A stretch of DNA of 64,000 nt, taken from assembly GCA_031367715.1 (NCBI GenBank), contig JANLQJ010000129.1, positions 1 to 64,000 of the forward strand. The letters are read 5' to 3'. The position numbers were made by a program, and so were the translations under genes. Below the pieces are notes generated by a model. It did no database searches, was not told the origin of the DNA, and saw nothing but the letters and a program-made list of their open reading frames with translations. This document shows positions 24,900 to 32,888 of this stretch, one piece after another (position 1 is the first letter of the stretch; every line of letters starts with the position of its first letter). The stretch comes from JANYHF01 sp031367715 (GTDB lineage Bacteria > Pseudomonadota > Alphaproteobacteria > Rhizobiales > Hyphomicrobiaceae).

Positions 24900-25913
24900 C
24901 TATATGGGCTCGCCGGGCATGGCATGCATGGCCTCGCGCGGCCAGGCGAGAGCTGCCGCGGCGCCGCTCGCCAGGGTCACGCTGCCAGCCGGGATGTTCG
25001 CAGTAAGCCGCGTCCCTTCGGCATCGAAGGTGAGGCGCGTGACGGCCCCTTGATAGTGCGCGGTTTCCAGGATCGCGGAAGAGTTAGCAAAGCCGACTGC
25101 AGCGGTCCCGCGCGGCAACACCTGGATCTTTTCGGGTCGCAAACTGCTCCACTGGCGCGGACCACCGAATTTCGCCGTGAGGTCCGGCGCCAACACATTG
25201 GACGAACCGACGAAATCGGCCACGAAACGGCTCTGCGGGCGCTCGTAGATGTCTTGCGGTGTGCCCACCTGTACGATCTTGCCTTGGTTGAAGATGGCCA
25301 CCCGGTCGGCCATCGACAGCGCCTCGCCCTGGTCGTGGGTGACAAACACGAACGTGATGCCGACCGCCTGCTGCAGCGCCTTCAGTTCAACCTGCATCTG
25401 TTCACGCAGCTTCAAGTCAAGCGCGCCGAGCGGCTCATCGAGCAGCAGCACCTTGGGCTGATTGACCAGCGCGCGGGCGAGCGCCACGCGCTGCCGCTGA
25501 CCGCCGGACAATTGCGCGGGCCGGCGCGCGTCGTAACCGGAAAGTTTCACCTGCACCAATGCCTCGGCGGCCTTAGCGAGGCGCTCGGGCTTGGGAACAC
25601 CACGCACCATCAATCCGTAGGCGACATTTTCACCGACGCTCATATGTGGAAACAGCGCATAGTCCTGGAACACGGTATTGACCGCGCGGCGATAGGGCGG
25701 CACGCCGGAAACGTCGTCGCCGAAAATGCGGATGGCGCCGGCGTCCGGCTGCTCGAAACCCGCGATCAGCCGCAAGGCCGTGGTCTTGCCCGAGCCCGAC
25801 GGCCCGAGCAGGGCGAAAAACTCGCCCGGCGCGATGTCGAGCGAGACGTCATCGACAGCGCGGACGCTGCCAAAGACGCGAGAGATGTGGTCGAGGGAAA
25901 CGGCGTGGGTCAT
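24900..25913 (-). CDS. Spermidine/putrescine-type ABC transporter ATP-binding protein (PotA-like)
   Basis: This 337-residue ATPase of the polyamine/Fe/opine class has Walker A GPSGSGKTT near residue 39, signature LSGGQRQRVALARAL, Walker B VLLLDEPLGALD and a C-terminal TOBE-like regulatory domain (WSSLRPEKIQVLPRG). It should drive import through two inner-membrane permeases, but none lie in the window: downstream is an IS remnant. The ATG at 25913 follows a heptamer-repeat array with no clear ribosome-binding site. Upstream on the same strand is its binding protein. It may serve a permease pair encoded elsewhere or be a broken system. Confidence 0.85.
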   Translation of the reverse strand: MTHAVSLDHISRVFGSVRAVDDVSLDIAPGEFFALLGPSGSGKTTALRLIAGFEQPDAGAIRIFGDDVSGVPPYRRAVNTVFQDYALFPHMSVGENVAYGLMVRGVPKPERLAKAAEALVQVKLSGYDARRPAQLSGGQRQRVALARALVNQPKVLLLDEPLGALDLKLREQMQVELKALQQAVGITFVFVTHDQGEALSMADRVAIFNQGKIVQVGTPQDIYERPQSRFVADFVGSSNVLAPDLTAKFGGPRQWSSLRPEKIQVLPRGTAAVGFANSSAILETAHYQGAVTRLTFDAEGTRLTANIPAGSVTLASGAAAALAWPREAMHAMPGEPI

Positions 25914-25914
25914 G

Positions 25915-25996
25915 GTGGGTAGTCCGCGGTGGGTCGTCGGCAGTGGGCAGTCGGCAGTGGCCGTGTTCACTGCCTACTGCCTTACGGCCGACTGCC
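25915..25996. repeat. Inverted heptamer arrays between binding protein and ATPase genes
   Basis: Seven tandem heptamers (GTGGGTA, GTCCGCG, GTGGGTC, GTCGGCA, GTGGGCA, GTCGGCA, GTGGCCG) fill 25915-25963. An inverted, decayed array (complement reads GGCAGTC, GGCCGTA, GGCAGTA, GGCAGTG) follows at about 25966-25996. It begins two bases upstream of the ATPase start codon. No gene lies between the arms. Confidence 0.65.
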
Positions 25997-26005
25997 CCTT
26001 TTGTC

Positions 26006-27166
26006 CTATCTTCCGCCAATCACCGCAATCATATCCGACACCCAGCGATAATACGGCACGCAGGCCGACTGCGAGGCGCACTTGGCTGTCGGGGTGCGCC
26101 AGAAGCGGATCTTGGCAAAGTTGGCCATGCCGTTGCCATCGCAGCCGGCATCGGTGAGCAGCGCATTGCCCTTGCAGGCGGCGGTCACCACCGGTACCGA
26201 GCCGAACCAGGCGGCCAGATCGCCCTGCAGCTTGGGCTCAAGCGAATGCTCCATCCACAGATAGGCGCAGTTGGGGTGCTTGGCCTCAGCATGCATCATG
26301 GTGGTATCGGCCCAGCCCGTGGCGCCCTCAGCGGGGATGGTCGAGGCGATCGGCAGCTTCTTGGGATCAGCCTGCAACGTGTTGACCTGGAACGGCCAGG
26401 ACGAGGAGGCGACCACGCCCTCGTTCTTGAAATCGTCCGTCTGCATGGTGGCGTCGTGCCAATAACGGCCGACGATTTTCCTCTGCGCGCGCAGCACGTC
26501 GAGCGCTGCCTTGTATTGGTCCTCGTTCAGCTCATAGGGGTCCTTGATGCCCAGCTCCGGCTTCTTCGTCATCAGATACAGCGCGGCATCGGCGATATAG
26601 ATCGGCCCGTCATAGGCCTGCACGCGGCCCTTGTTGGACTTGCCGTCGGGCAGGTTCTGCTCCTCGAACACCACCGACCAGCTGTTGGGCGCGTCCTTGA
26701 ACACCGTCGTGTTGTACATCAGCACGTTCGGCCCCCACTGGTAGGGTACGCCGTAATGATGCCCGTCGACCGTGTGCCAGGCCGCGCCTTGCAGCCGCGC
26801 ATCGACCGACTTCCAGCTCGGGATTAGATCGGTGTTGATCTCCTGCACGCGCTTGCCGGCCACCAGCCGCAGCGAGGCATCGCCCGAGGCGGTCACGAGA
26901 TCGAACCCGCCCTCGTTCATCAGCGCCACCATCTCGTCGGACGTGTTGGCGGTTTTCACGCTGACCTTGCAGCTGGTTTTCTTCTCGAATTCGGTAACCC
27001 AATCATAGGCCTTGTCGCTCTCGCCGCGTTCGACGTAGCCGGGCCAGGCAACGATATCGAGCGCGCCTTCGCCCGCGCCGAGGGCTTTCAGCATATCGGC
27101 CGATGCGGCGGAGGCGATGCCGGCCAGGACGGCGGCGGCCAGGGTGAGTGATTTCAATGCCTGCAT
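26006..27166 (-). CDS. ABC transporter substrate-binding protein, polyamine/PotD type
   Basis: This 386-residue periplasmic protein has a signal peptide (LTLAAAVLAGIASAASA) and the type 2 binding-protein fold of the PotD/Fbp group (LDIVAWPGYVERGESDKAYDW, FEKKTSCKVSVKTANTSDEM, GVPYQWGPNVLMYN). The opening IVAWPGY and the acidic pocket segments fit a cationic organic substrate such as a polyamine. Six or so cysteines near the C-terminus (AACKGN, AGCDGN, KCASQSACVPY) are unusual for PotD and may form disulfides. It precedes the ATPase gene across a heptamer array of about 90 bases. The substrate is inferred, not shown. Confidence 0.83.
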   Translation of the reverse strand: MQALKSLTLAAAVLAGIASAASADMLKALGAGEGALDIVAWPGYVERGESDKAYDWVTEFEKKTSCKVSVKTANTSDEMVALMNEGGFDLVTASGDASLRLVAGKRVQEINTDLIPSWKSVDARLQGAAWHTVDGHHYGVPYQWGPNVLMYNTTVFKDAPNSWSVVFEEQNLPDGKSNKGRVQAYDGPIYIADAALYLMTKKPELGIKDPYELNEDQYKAALDVLRAQRKIVGRYWHDATMQTDDFKNEGVVASSSWPFQVNTLQADPKKLPIASTIPAEGATGWADTTMMHAEAKHPNCAYLWMEHSLEPKLQGDLAAWFGSVPVVTAACKGNALLTDAGCDGNGMANFAKIRFWRTPTAKCASQSACVPYYRWVSDMIAVIGGR

Positions 27167-27265
27167 TCGTGCAACCTCCCTAAGCGACCGCGATCTCTAC
27201 GGATCGGCTCCGGCCGTTGTTGTGATCACAATATTGCAAGCGGGAGGGCCGGTGGCAAGGGGGTG

Positions 27266-27685
27266 TCATTCGCCCCAAGGGTTGATGAGTTTTACCGGCA
27301 ACCCCTCAAAATCATCCAGGTTGCACGTTGCAACCGGAATGCGCCGAGACATGGCAATGCCCGCGATCTGAGTATCAGCGCCGTCTATGGGGCGCCCCTG
27401 TCGCCGGCGCTGAACATACCAGCGGGAGGCCTCGATTGCTGCATTCCGGTCGAAGTCGAGAACTCGATTGCCCAGTACGTCGCGGATCACCCATTCGAGC
27501 TGCGACTGCATCTTCGAGCGCCGTTTACTCGCAACGAGAATCTCGATGCCGCTCCATAGCTCCCAGTAGTTGATTGCGGTTGTAACGCTCGATTCGGGCC
27601 TTTGCCGTTTGGACCAGTCCAGAACTGCCGCGTTTGGCACCTCGGACATCAGCTCGGAAATGACATTGGTATCCAGGATCACCAT
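27266..27685 (-). CDS. vapC: VapC/FitB-type PIN-domain toxin
   Basis: This 139-residue PIN-domain ribonuclease shows the expected acidic residues: ILDTNVISELM at the start, the middle ELWSGIEIL, and DGADTQIAGIA plus TCNLDDFEG near the end. Such toxins cut specific RNAs when freed from their antitoxin. Its ATG overlaps the antitoxin gene by seven bases (ATGGTGA), the usual order for this family. It is most like FitB/StbB members. No mobile element joins the module, but it interrupts the space before ilvN. Confidence 0.9.
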   Translation of the reverse strand: MVILDTNVISELMSEVPNAAVLDWSKRQRPESSVTTAINYWELWSGIEILVASKRRSKMQSQLEWVIRDVLGNRVLDFDRNAAIEASRWYVQRRRQGRPIDGADTQIAGIAMSRRIPVATCNLDDFEGLPVKLINPWGE

Positions 27686-27972
27686 TCTTCGAAGTCCGGA
27701 ATCCGCATGCAGCTCCGTGACCGAAGCTCCGCTCTGGCCGTGGCGAGTCGTTGCTTTTCTGCTTCGGTGAACCCTCCTTTACGAAATCTCTCGTGCATGA
27801 TCTCTCCCAAACTCTGTCCAGGCGGAATGTCGGTCCCTGGTAGGACGCTCGTTGCCACCTCAGCCAACACTTCGCGCACCTCCGCTTCCAAGCTGCGCCC
27901 GTTCCCGGCAGCGCGCACTTTGAGCTTCTCCTTGACCGCATCATCGAGGTTGCGGACAATCAGTTGGGCCAT
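27679..27972 (-). CDS. vapB: FitA/VapB-type ribbon-helix-helix antitoxin
   Basis: This 97-residue antitoxin starts MAQLIVRNLDDAVKEKLKVR, a ribbon-helix-helix DNA-binding strand and helix pair, followed by GRSLEAEVREVL and a longer C-terminal toxin-binding tail (FRKGGFTEAEKQRLATARAE). It should bind and silence the PIN toxin and repress its own promoter. I chose the ATG with GGAGG about five bases upstream; the frame runs further up through the operator palindromes without a sensible start. Two TGATATCA sites lie just upstream. Confidence 0.88.
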   Translation of the reverse strand: MAQLIVRNLDDAVKEKLKVRAAGNGRSLEAEVREVLAEVATSVLPGTDIPPGQSLGEIMHERFRKGGFTEAEKQRLATARAELRSRSCMRIPDFEEW

Positions 27973-27983
27973 GGTCGCCTCCG

Positions 27984-28013
27984 TGATATCATTTGCTGCC
28001 GTTAGTGATATCA
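27984..28013. promoter_or_regulatory. Twin TGATATCA palindromes, candidate antitoxin operator
   Basis: Two identical self-complementary octamers, TGATATCA, at 27984-27991 and 28006-28013 start 22 bases apart, two helical turns. They lie 12 bases from the antitoxin start and 46 bases before ilvN. This is the expected pattern for paired dimers of a ribbon-helix-helix repressor such as FitA. Confidence 0.65.
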
Positions 28014-28058
28014 TACGCGATCAGACCCGGCAACACGCCACCAACGACCGGAACCCCC

Positions 28059-28607
28059 ATGTCTCAGCACGCGACCCAATCCCACTATCCAACCGACACC
28101 AACACCGAGAAGGCCGAGAGCCATACACTCTCCGTGGTGGTCGACAACGAGCCGGGTGTCCTGGCGCGGGTCATCGGCCTGTTCTCGGGGCGCGGCTATA
28201 ACATCGACTCGCTCACCGTCTCGGAGACCGAGCACGAGAAGCATCTTTCCCGTATCACCATTGTCACCAAGGGCACGCCGATGGTGATCGTGCAGATCAA
28301 GCATCAGCTGGAACGCATGGTGCCGGTGCATCGCGTCACCGACCTGACGCTGCTGGGCGATGGCATCGAGCGCGAGCTGGCGCTGCTGAAGGTGGTGGGC
28401 AGCGGCGAAAAACGGGTGGAAGCCTTGCGGCTCGCCCAGACTTTCGGTGCTCGCACGGTCGATGCGACGCTGACGTCCTTCATCTTCGAGCTGACCGGCG
28501 AGGTGCGCGAGATCGAGCGCTTCATCAAGGTGATGACCAGTGTCGGGCTGGTGGAGGTGTCGCGCACGGGCGTTGCCGCCATCGCGCGCGGTGCGGAATT
28601 GGCGTGA
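28059..28607 (+). CDS. ilvN: Acetolactate synthase small (regulatory) subunit
   Basis: This 182-residue regulatory subunit gives acetolactate synthase its valine feedback control in branched-chain amino-acid synthesis. The ACT domain near residues 22-95 contains HTLSVVVDNEPGVLARVIGLFSGRGYNIDSLTV, and the C-terminal domain contains EVREIERFIKVMTSVGLVEVSRTG. I began at the ATG that gives the short polar leader MSQHATQSHYPTD; the ribosome-binding site is weak. In most alphaproteobacteria the large-subunit gene ilvB/ilvI lies just upstream. Here a toxin-antitoxin pair on the other strand occupies that place. Confidence 0.93.
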   Translation: MSQHATQSHYPTDTNTEKAESHTLSVVVDNEPGVLARVIGLFSGRGYNIDSLTVSETEHEKHLSRITIVTKGTPMVIVQIKHQLERMVPVHRVTDLTLLGDGIERELALLKVVGSGEKRVEALRLAQTFGARTVDATLTSFIFELTGEVREIERFIKVMTSVGLVEVSRTGVAAIARGAELA

Positions 28608-28776
28608 AAATTGGCAGTAGGGAAGTAGGGCACGCAATTTTCTTCAGCCAGCGGAAAGCAAAACACTTTTATTCATGACCGCTGGCTGCGAGCGCGACTG
28701 CGCGACCGGCGCACGTGCGCCGTGTCACAAGACGTTTACGGTACTGTAGTGGAACCTGCTGGGATTTTAAGAAAAA

Positions 28777-29523
28777 ATGACCACAAAGCTGAGCGTCAAC
28801 GTCAATGCCATCGCGCATTTGCGCAACCGTCGGACCGTCCCTTGGCCGGATCTGATCGGGCTTGGGCGCACTGCGCTGGCGGCTGGCGCTTACGGACTGA
28901 CCGTCCACCCCAGGCCCGACGAGCGGCATGTGCGCAAATCCGACGTGCCCGAGTTGGTGGCAATGATCCGCAAGGAATTTCCTGCCTGCGAATTCAACAT
29001 CGAGGGTTATCCGGAGCCGGCGTTCCTGGCGCTGTGCGAGGCCGCCAAACCCGATCAGGTGACACTGGTGCCCGACGATCCCGCGCAGGGCACGTCCGAT
29101 CACGGCTGGGATATCGTCTGGCATCGGCAGCTGGTGGCCGAGGCAACGGCGCGTTTGCAGGCGGGCGGCATGCGCGTGTCGCTGTTCATCGATCCCGATC
29201 CAAGTGTTCCAGCATTGGCAAAAGGCGTCGGGGCCGATCGAGTGGAACTCTATACAGGCCCATTTGGCGCCGGACTGACGGCCGCCGCACGCGCACCGCA
29301 CCTGAGGGCGCTAATAGCGACGGCAGACGCCGCCAAGGCCGCCGGCCTTGGTGTCAACGCCGGTCACGATCTCACGCGCGAGAACCTGCCGGAACTCACC
29401 GCCGCAATTCGGCATCTCATGGAAGTCTCGATCGGCCACGCCCTGATCGGCGACGCACTCACCTTCGGCATGGCCGAAACGGTGCGGCTGTTCCGGGCTG
29501 CGTGCGGGGAGAAGGTGGTGTAA
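28777..29523 (+). CDS. pdxJ: Pyridoxine 5'-phosphate synthase
   Basis: This 248-residue TIM-barrel enzyme joins 1-deoxyxylulose-5-phosphate and 3-amino-2-oxopropyl phosphate to form pyridoxine phosphate in the DXP-dependent vitamin B6 route. Recognisable stretches are LSVNVNAIAHLRNRR, GLTVHPRPDERHVR, FNIEGYPEPAF, LVPDDPAQGTSDHGWD, VELYTGPFG, VNAGHDLTREN and the phosphate-binding VSIGHALIGDAL. It makes the PLP used by enzymes such as SufS in this window. A 10-bp inverted repeat (CAGCCAGCGG/CCGCTGGCTG) at 28645-28688 separates it from ilvN. Confidence 0.94.
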   Translation: MTTKLSVNVNAIAHLRNRRTVPWPDLIGLGRTALAAGAYGLTVHPRPDERHVRKSDVPELVAMIRKEFPACEFNIEGYPEPAFLALCEAAKPDQVTLVPDDPAQGTSDHGWDIVWHRQLVAEATARLQAGGMRVSLFIDPDPSVPALAKGVGADRVELYTGPFGAGLTAAARAPHLRALIATADAAKAAGLGVNAGHDLTRENLPELTAAIRHLMEVSIGHALIGDALTFGMAETVRLFRAACGEKVV

Positions 29524-29697
29524 TAGTAGCAGTCTTGGCCAGAGCCCAGCCAACGAGGTACGATATTCGGTATTGCTGAAGCAACTGCCAAGACTGATGG
29601 AACAAGCGAGCCAAAAAAAATTGACCGCCCTTGACCAAGAGCCGACGAATCGACGGTCGGTACCGGAATTCTGTCCGCTGCAGCTGCCACGTGTACT

Positions 29698-30036
29698 GTG
29701 TTGTGCACATCAGGCTACAGAAGTCCCCGAATTGACCTCTGGTTGGGGCTGTTGGCAGGCTCTGCCGTCACTGTAACTTTGGAATCGAATTTTGGCTTCG
29801 GTCTGGGCACCCGTCTATTAGATGCGCCGTGGTCTGCGGTGCAGCCGACAGTCTACGACGGTTTGGAGAAGTGTTCGACAGGCGGGCTCGGCTGCTCGAC
29901 GTTGATTCTTCACGTCGCGGGGGCACCAGATCTCTCCTACAGAATTTCGGGCGCTTGCCTTCTTGGTGGCATGGTGGCGATAGTAGGATTGGTTGTCTGG
30001 TGTAAAGCATATCAGGTAATGCAAGTCCCGCGGTAG
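29698..30036 (+). CDS. Hypothetical small protein in a lower-GC patch
   Basis: A 112-residue open frame with a GTG start and no clear ribosome-binding site. It has hydrophobic segments near residues 14-28 and a convincing one near the end (SGACLLGGMVAIVGLVVW) with a short basic tail. Five or six cysteines occur. I do not recognise it. The stretch 29530-30040 is visibly less GC-rich than its surroundings, so this may be foreign DNA or a decayed gene. Treat as tentative. Confidence 0.3.
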   Translation: MLCTSGYRSPRIDLWLGLLAGSAVTVTLESNFGFGLGTRLLDAPWSAVQPTVYDGLEKCSTGGLGCSTLILHVAGAPDLSYRISGACLLGGMVAIVGLVVWCKAYQVMQVPR

Positions 30037-30051
30037 TTGTGACGACTCTCC

Positions 30052-31407
30052 ATGCCTACTCTCCTCATCCGAAATGCGCATATCCTCGTCACAATGGACG
30101 ATGCCTCGCGCGAACTGCGCGACGCCGGCTTGTTCGCGCGGGACGGCCGCATCGAGCAGGTCGGCCCCTCCGCCAACCTCCCCGCCACGGCCGATGAGAC
30201 CCTCGACCTCCGCAACCACATCGTCATTCCCGGCCTCGTCAACACGCATCACCATCTCTACCAGAACCTCACTCGCGTGGTTCCCGCCGGGCAGGATCAG
30301 CTACTGTTCGGTTGGCTGAAATCGCTCTATCCGATCTGGGCGCGCATGGGGCCAGAACACATCCACGTTTCGGCGCTGCTCGGCCTCGCCGAACTGGCGC
30401 TCTCAGGCTGCACCACGGCGTCCGACCACCTCTATATGTTTCCGAATGGCGCGCGGCTGGATGATGAAATCGAGACCGCGCGCGAGATCGGCATGCGCTT
30501 CACGGCCGCGCGTGGCTCGATGAGCATTGGCGAAAGCCTGGGCGGCCTGCCGCCGGATTCAATCGTTGAAAAACCCGATTCTATCCTGAAAGACTGCGAG
30601 CGAGTCATCGCCGCTTATCACGACCCTGCCGCGCTCTCGATGCTGCGCATCGCGCTTGCTCCGTGCTCGCCGTTCTCGGTCAGCCGCGAGCTGATGCGCG
30701 ATACCGCGGCGATGGCGGCGCGACACAAGGTCGGTCTGCATACGCACCTGGCTGAGAACGCAGAGGACATCGCCTATTCCCTTAAAAAATTCGGCATGCG
30801 GCCGGGGCAGTATGCGCAGGAATGCGGCTGGATGGGGAACCATGTCTGGCACGCCCATGCTTGCGTGCTCGACGATGCCGAGATCGATCTCTTTGCCCGC
30901 ACCGGCACCGGAATCGCCCATTGCCCGACCTCGAACATGCGGCTCGGCTCCGGCATCGCGCCGATCCGCAAAATGCTCGATCGCGGCGTCAAGATCGGCC
31001 TCGGCGTCGATGGTTCGGCTTCCAACGATTGCGGCGACCTGATGCTGGAGGCGCGCATGGCAATGTTGGCGCAGCGGCTCGGCGGCAACGCGGCCGGGCT
31101 CACGGCGCGGGAAGCCCTGCGGATCGCCACACGCGGCGGTGCGAGCGTACTAGGTCGAGCGAGCGAAATCGGCCAGCTGGCGCGAGGCTTCGCGGCCGAT
31201 TTCGTGGCGTTCCCGCTCAATACGGTGGCCATGGCCGGCACCCAATGGGACCCAGTTGCGGGGCTCATCTTCTCGGCTCCGCAGCGAGCGGCCTACACAA
31301 TCATCAACGGCAAGGTCGTAGTGCGGGAGGGCCGGATCACGACTATTAGCTTACGCAAAACCCTCGCCCGGCATGGCGAACTGGCGCGCGGGCTGATGCA
31401 AGGTTGA
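30052..31407 (+). CDS. 8-oxoguanine deaminase (amidohydrolase family)
   Basis: This 451-residue enzyme of the ATZ/TRZ amidohydrolase group matches bacterial 8-oxoguanine deaminases, which convert 8-oxoguanine to urate in the cytoplasm. Metal ligands are visible: H66 and H68 in NTHHHLYQN, the histidine in GLHTHLAEN, AHCPTSNMRLGSG, and the aspartate in GLGVDGSASNDC. The specific product call rests on overall resemblance (TRVVPAGQDQLLFGWL). A related hydroxyatrazine or guanine deaminase-like role is possible. No other purine-catabolism genes adjoin, although upp lies 800 bases downstream. An inverted repeat after the stop may end transcription. Confidence 0.82.
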   Translation: MPTLLIRNAHILVTMDDASRELRDAGLFARDGRIEQVGPSANLPATADETLDLRNHIVIPGLVNTHHHLYQNLTRVVPAGQDQLLFGWLKSLYPIWARMGPEHIHVSALLGLAELALSGCTTASDHLYMFPNGARLDDEIETAREIGMRFTAARGSMSIGESLGGLPPDSIVEKPDSILKDCERVIAAYHDPAALSMLRIALAPCSPFSVSRELMRDTAAMAARHKVGLHTHLAENAEDIAYSLKKFGMRPGQYAQECGWMGNHVWHAHACVLDDAEIDLFARTGTGIAHCPTSNMRLGSGIAPIRKMLDRGVKIGLGVDGSASNDCGDLMLEARMAMLAQRLGGNAAGLTAREALRIATRGGASVLGRASEIGQLARGFAADFVAFPLNTVAMAGTQWDPVAGLIFSAPQRAAYTIINGKVVVREGRITTISLRKTLARHGELARGLMQG

Positions 31408-31416
31408 TCAACATCA

Positions 31417-31525
31417 ACTGCTGATGGCGTGGCGAGCTGCGTTCGCCTTCTCGATCCGTGCCGTACAAGGGGCGAGCGCGGTTCGCCCCTTGTACGCTAC
31501 CAGCGATCTTCGCTCCATCAGCAGT
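31417..31525. repeat. Nested inverted repeat downstream of the deaminase gene
   Basis: Outer arms 31417-31427 and 31515-31525 (ACTGCTGATGG/CCATCAGCAGT) enclose a perfect 13-bp hairpin (GTACAAGGGGCGA at 31463-31475 with 31483-31495, loop of seven). The tail runs into TCTGACCCCATTG, an echo of the repeat at 49652-49725. It could act as a terminator without a T-run, or be a REP/RAYT-type element. Confidence 0.75.
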
Positions 31526-31605
31526 CTGACCCCATTGTCGCCGCGAACTGGTGTGCGAAGTGATCGAGGCGTATCTTAGTCGCCCGCCGAGCCATGAGGA
31601 CCGCC

Positions 31606-32124
31606 ATGCCCTCCGCTTACACCATTCGTCCTGCCACCGCCGCCGATCTGGCCGCCGTCAGCCAATTGCTCGGCGAAACCTGGCACGCCACCTATGACGG
31701 CATCTACGGCAAGGACCGCGTCACCGACCTCACCGGGCGCTGGCACAGCCCGGACAATCTGCTGCGCGGTCTTGCCAACAAGAACGGTACCTTCCTGGTC
31801 GCCGTGCTTGCCGGCAGCCTCGCCGGCACCGCCTCGGCGGTGGCCAACGAGGCTGGCACGCATCTCGACCTGCTCAGGCTCTATGTTCGGCCGGACCATC
31901 AAGGGGGTGGCCTGGGGCAAAAACTGCTGGCCGAAACCCTCGCGCGCTTCCCGGCACTGCGCCAATGTGCTCTCGAAGTTGAGCCTGCAAACGTAAGGGC
32001 CATCGCGTTTTATCAGCGACACGGCTTTGTGGTTGCCGGCAAGGTCAACGACTGCAGCGGCAGCGGCGACGGTATTCCAGCCCTGAAGCTGGTGCGCGAG
32101 ATCGGGACGGCTCACCCGGCTTGA
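31606..32124 (+). CDS. GNAT family N-acetyltransferase
   Basis: This 172-residue GNAT protein has the N-terminal YTIRPATAADLAAVSQLLG, the acetyl-CoA loop around VRPDHQGGGLGQKLLAE near residue 100, and the C-terminal NVRAIAFYQRHGFVVAGK. Substrate is unknown; it could acetylate small amines, peptides or a protein. I chose the second ATG (31606), with GAGGA six bases upstream, over ATG 31594. It precedes upp by about 70 bases on the same strand; a shared function is not obvious. Confidence 0.85.
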   Translation: MPSAYTIRPATAADLAAVSQLLGETWHATYDGIYGKDRVTDLTGRWHSPDNLLRGLANKNGTFLVAVLAGSLAGTASAVANEAGTHLDLLRLYVRPDHQGGGLGQKLLAETLARFPALRQCALEVEPANVRAIAFYQRHGFVVAGKVNDCSGSGDGIPALKLVREIGTAHPA

Positions 32125-32195
32125 TTTCCGGACCGAAAACCTGTCATTGCGCCGTCAAACACCCGCGTGCAGTTGCCCGCAGCAAGGACACCTCC

Positions 32196-32867
32196 ATGAC
32201 CACGAACACGACCGGACGCACTGGCGGCCCAGGCCGCTTTGCCAATGTCACGATTGTCGATCACCCGCTGGTGGTGCACAAGCTGTCGCTGATGCGCGAT
32301 AAGACCACGCCGTCGGCGGTGTTCCGCCAGCTGCTGCGCGAGATCAGCTTGCTGCTCGGCTACGAGGTGTTGCGCGATCTGCCGGTCGAGCTGCGCGCCA
32401 TCGAGACCCCGGTCGGGCCGATGGACGCGCCGTTCATCAAGGGCAAAAAGCTGGTGTTCGTGCCGATCCTGCGCGCTGGCGTCGGGCTGATGGACGGGCT
32501 GCTCGATCTGGTGCCGTCTGCGCGCGTCGGCCATATCGGCCTATACCGCAATCCCGAAACGCTGCAGCCGGTTCAATACTACTGCAAACTGCCCGAGGAC
32601 ATTGCCGACCGGCTGGTGGTGTTGGTGGACCCGATGCTGGCGACCGGCAATTCGGTGGCCAAGGCGGTGTCGATCTTGAAGGAGCGCGGCGTCAAGGATA
32701 TCAAGCTGGTCTGCCTGCTGGCGGCACCCGAAGGCATCGCCGCCCTGGCCCAGGCGCATCCCGACATCCACATCTACACCGCAGCTGTCGACAGTCACCT
32801 CAACGATCACGGCTATATCGTCCCTGGCCTGGGCGATGCCGGCGACCGCATGTACGGGACAAAGTAA
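32196..32867 (+). CDS. upp: Uracil phosphoribosyltransferase
   Basis: This 223-residue salvage enzyme makes UMP from uracil and PRPP in the cytoplasm. It shows ANVTIVDHPLVVHKLSLMRD, the PRPP-binding VLVDPMLATGNSVAKAV and the uracil-binding end GDAGDRMYGTK. It carries about 13 extra residues at the N-terminus compared with E. coli. AAGGA lies seven bases before the ATG. The gene is convergent with argG. No uracil permease is next to it. Confidence 0.95.
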   Translation: MTTNTTGRTGGPGRFANVTIVDHPLVVHKLSLMRDKTTPSAVFRQLLREISLLLGYEVLRDLPVELRAIETPVGPMDAPFIKGKKLVFVPILRAGVGLMDGLLDLVPSARVGHIGLYRNPETLQPVQYYCKLPEDIADRLVVLVDPMLATGNSVAKAVSILKERGVKDIKLVCLLAAPEGIAALAQAHPDIHIYTAAVDSHLNDHGYIVPGLGDAGDRMYGTK

Positions 32868-32888
32868 CGCCGCCAGCAGGAGCGCGCC

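Noticed and set aside
27973..28014. Longer antitoxin start upstream of ATG 27972
   Set aside because: It would read through both TGATATCA operator sites and lacks a ribosome-binding site; the family begins at MAQLIVRNL.
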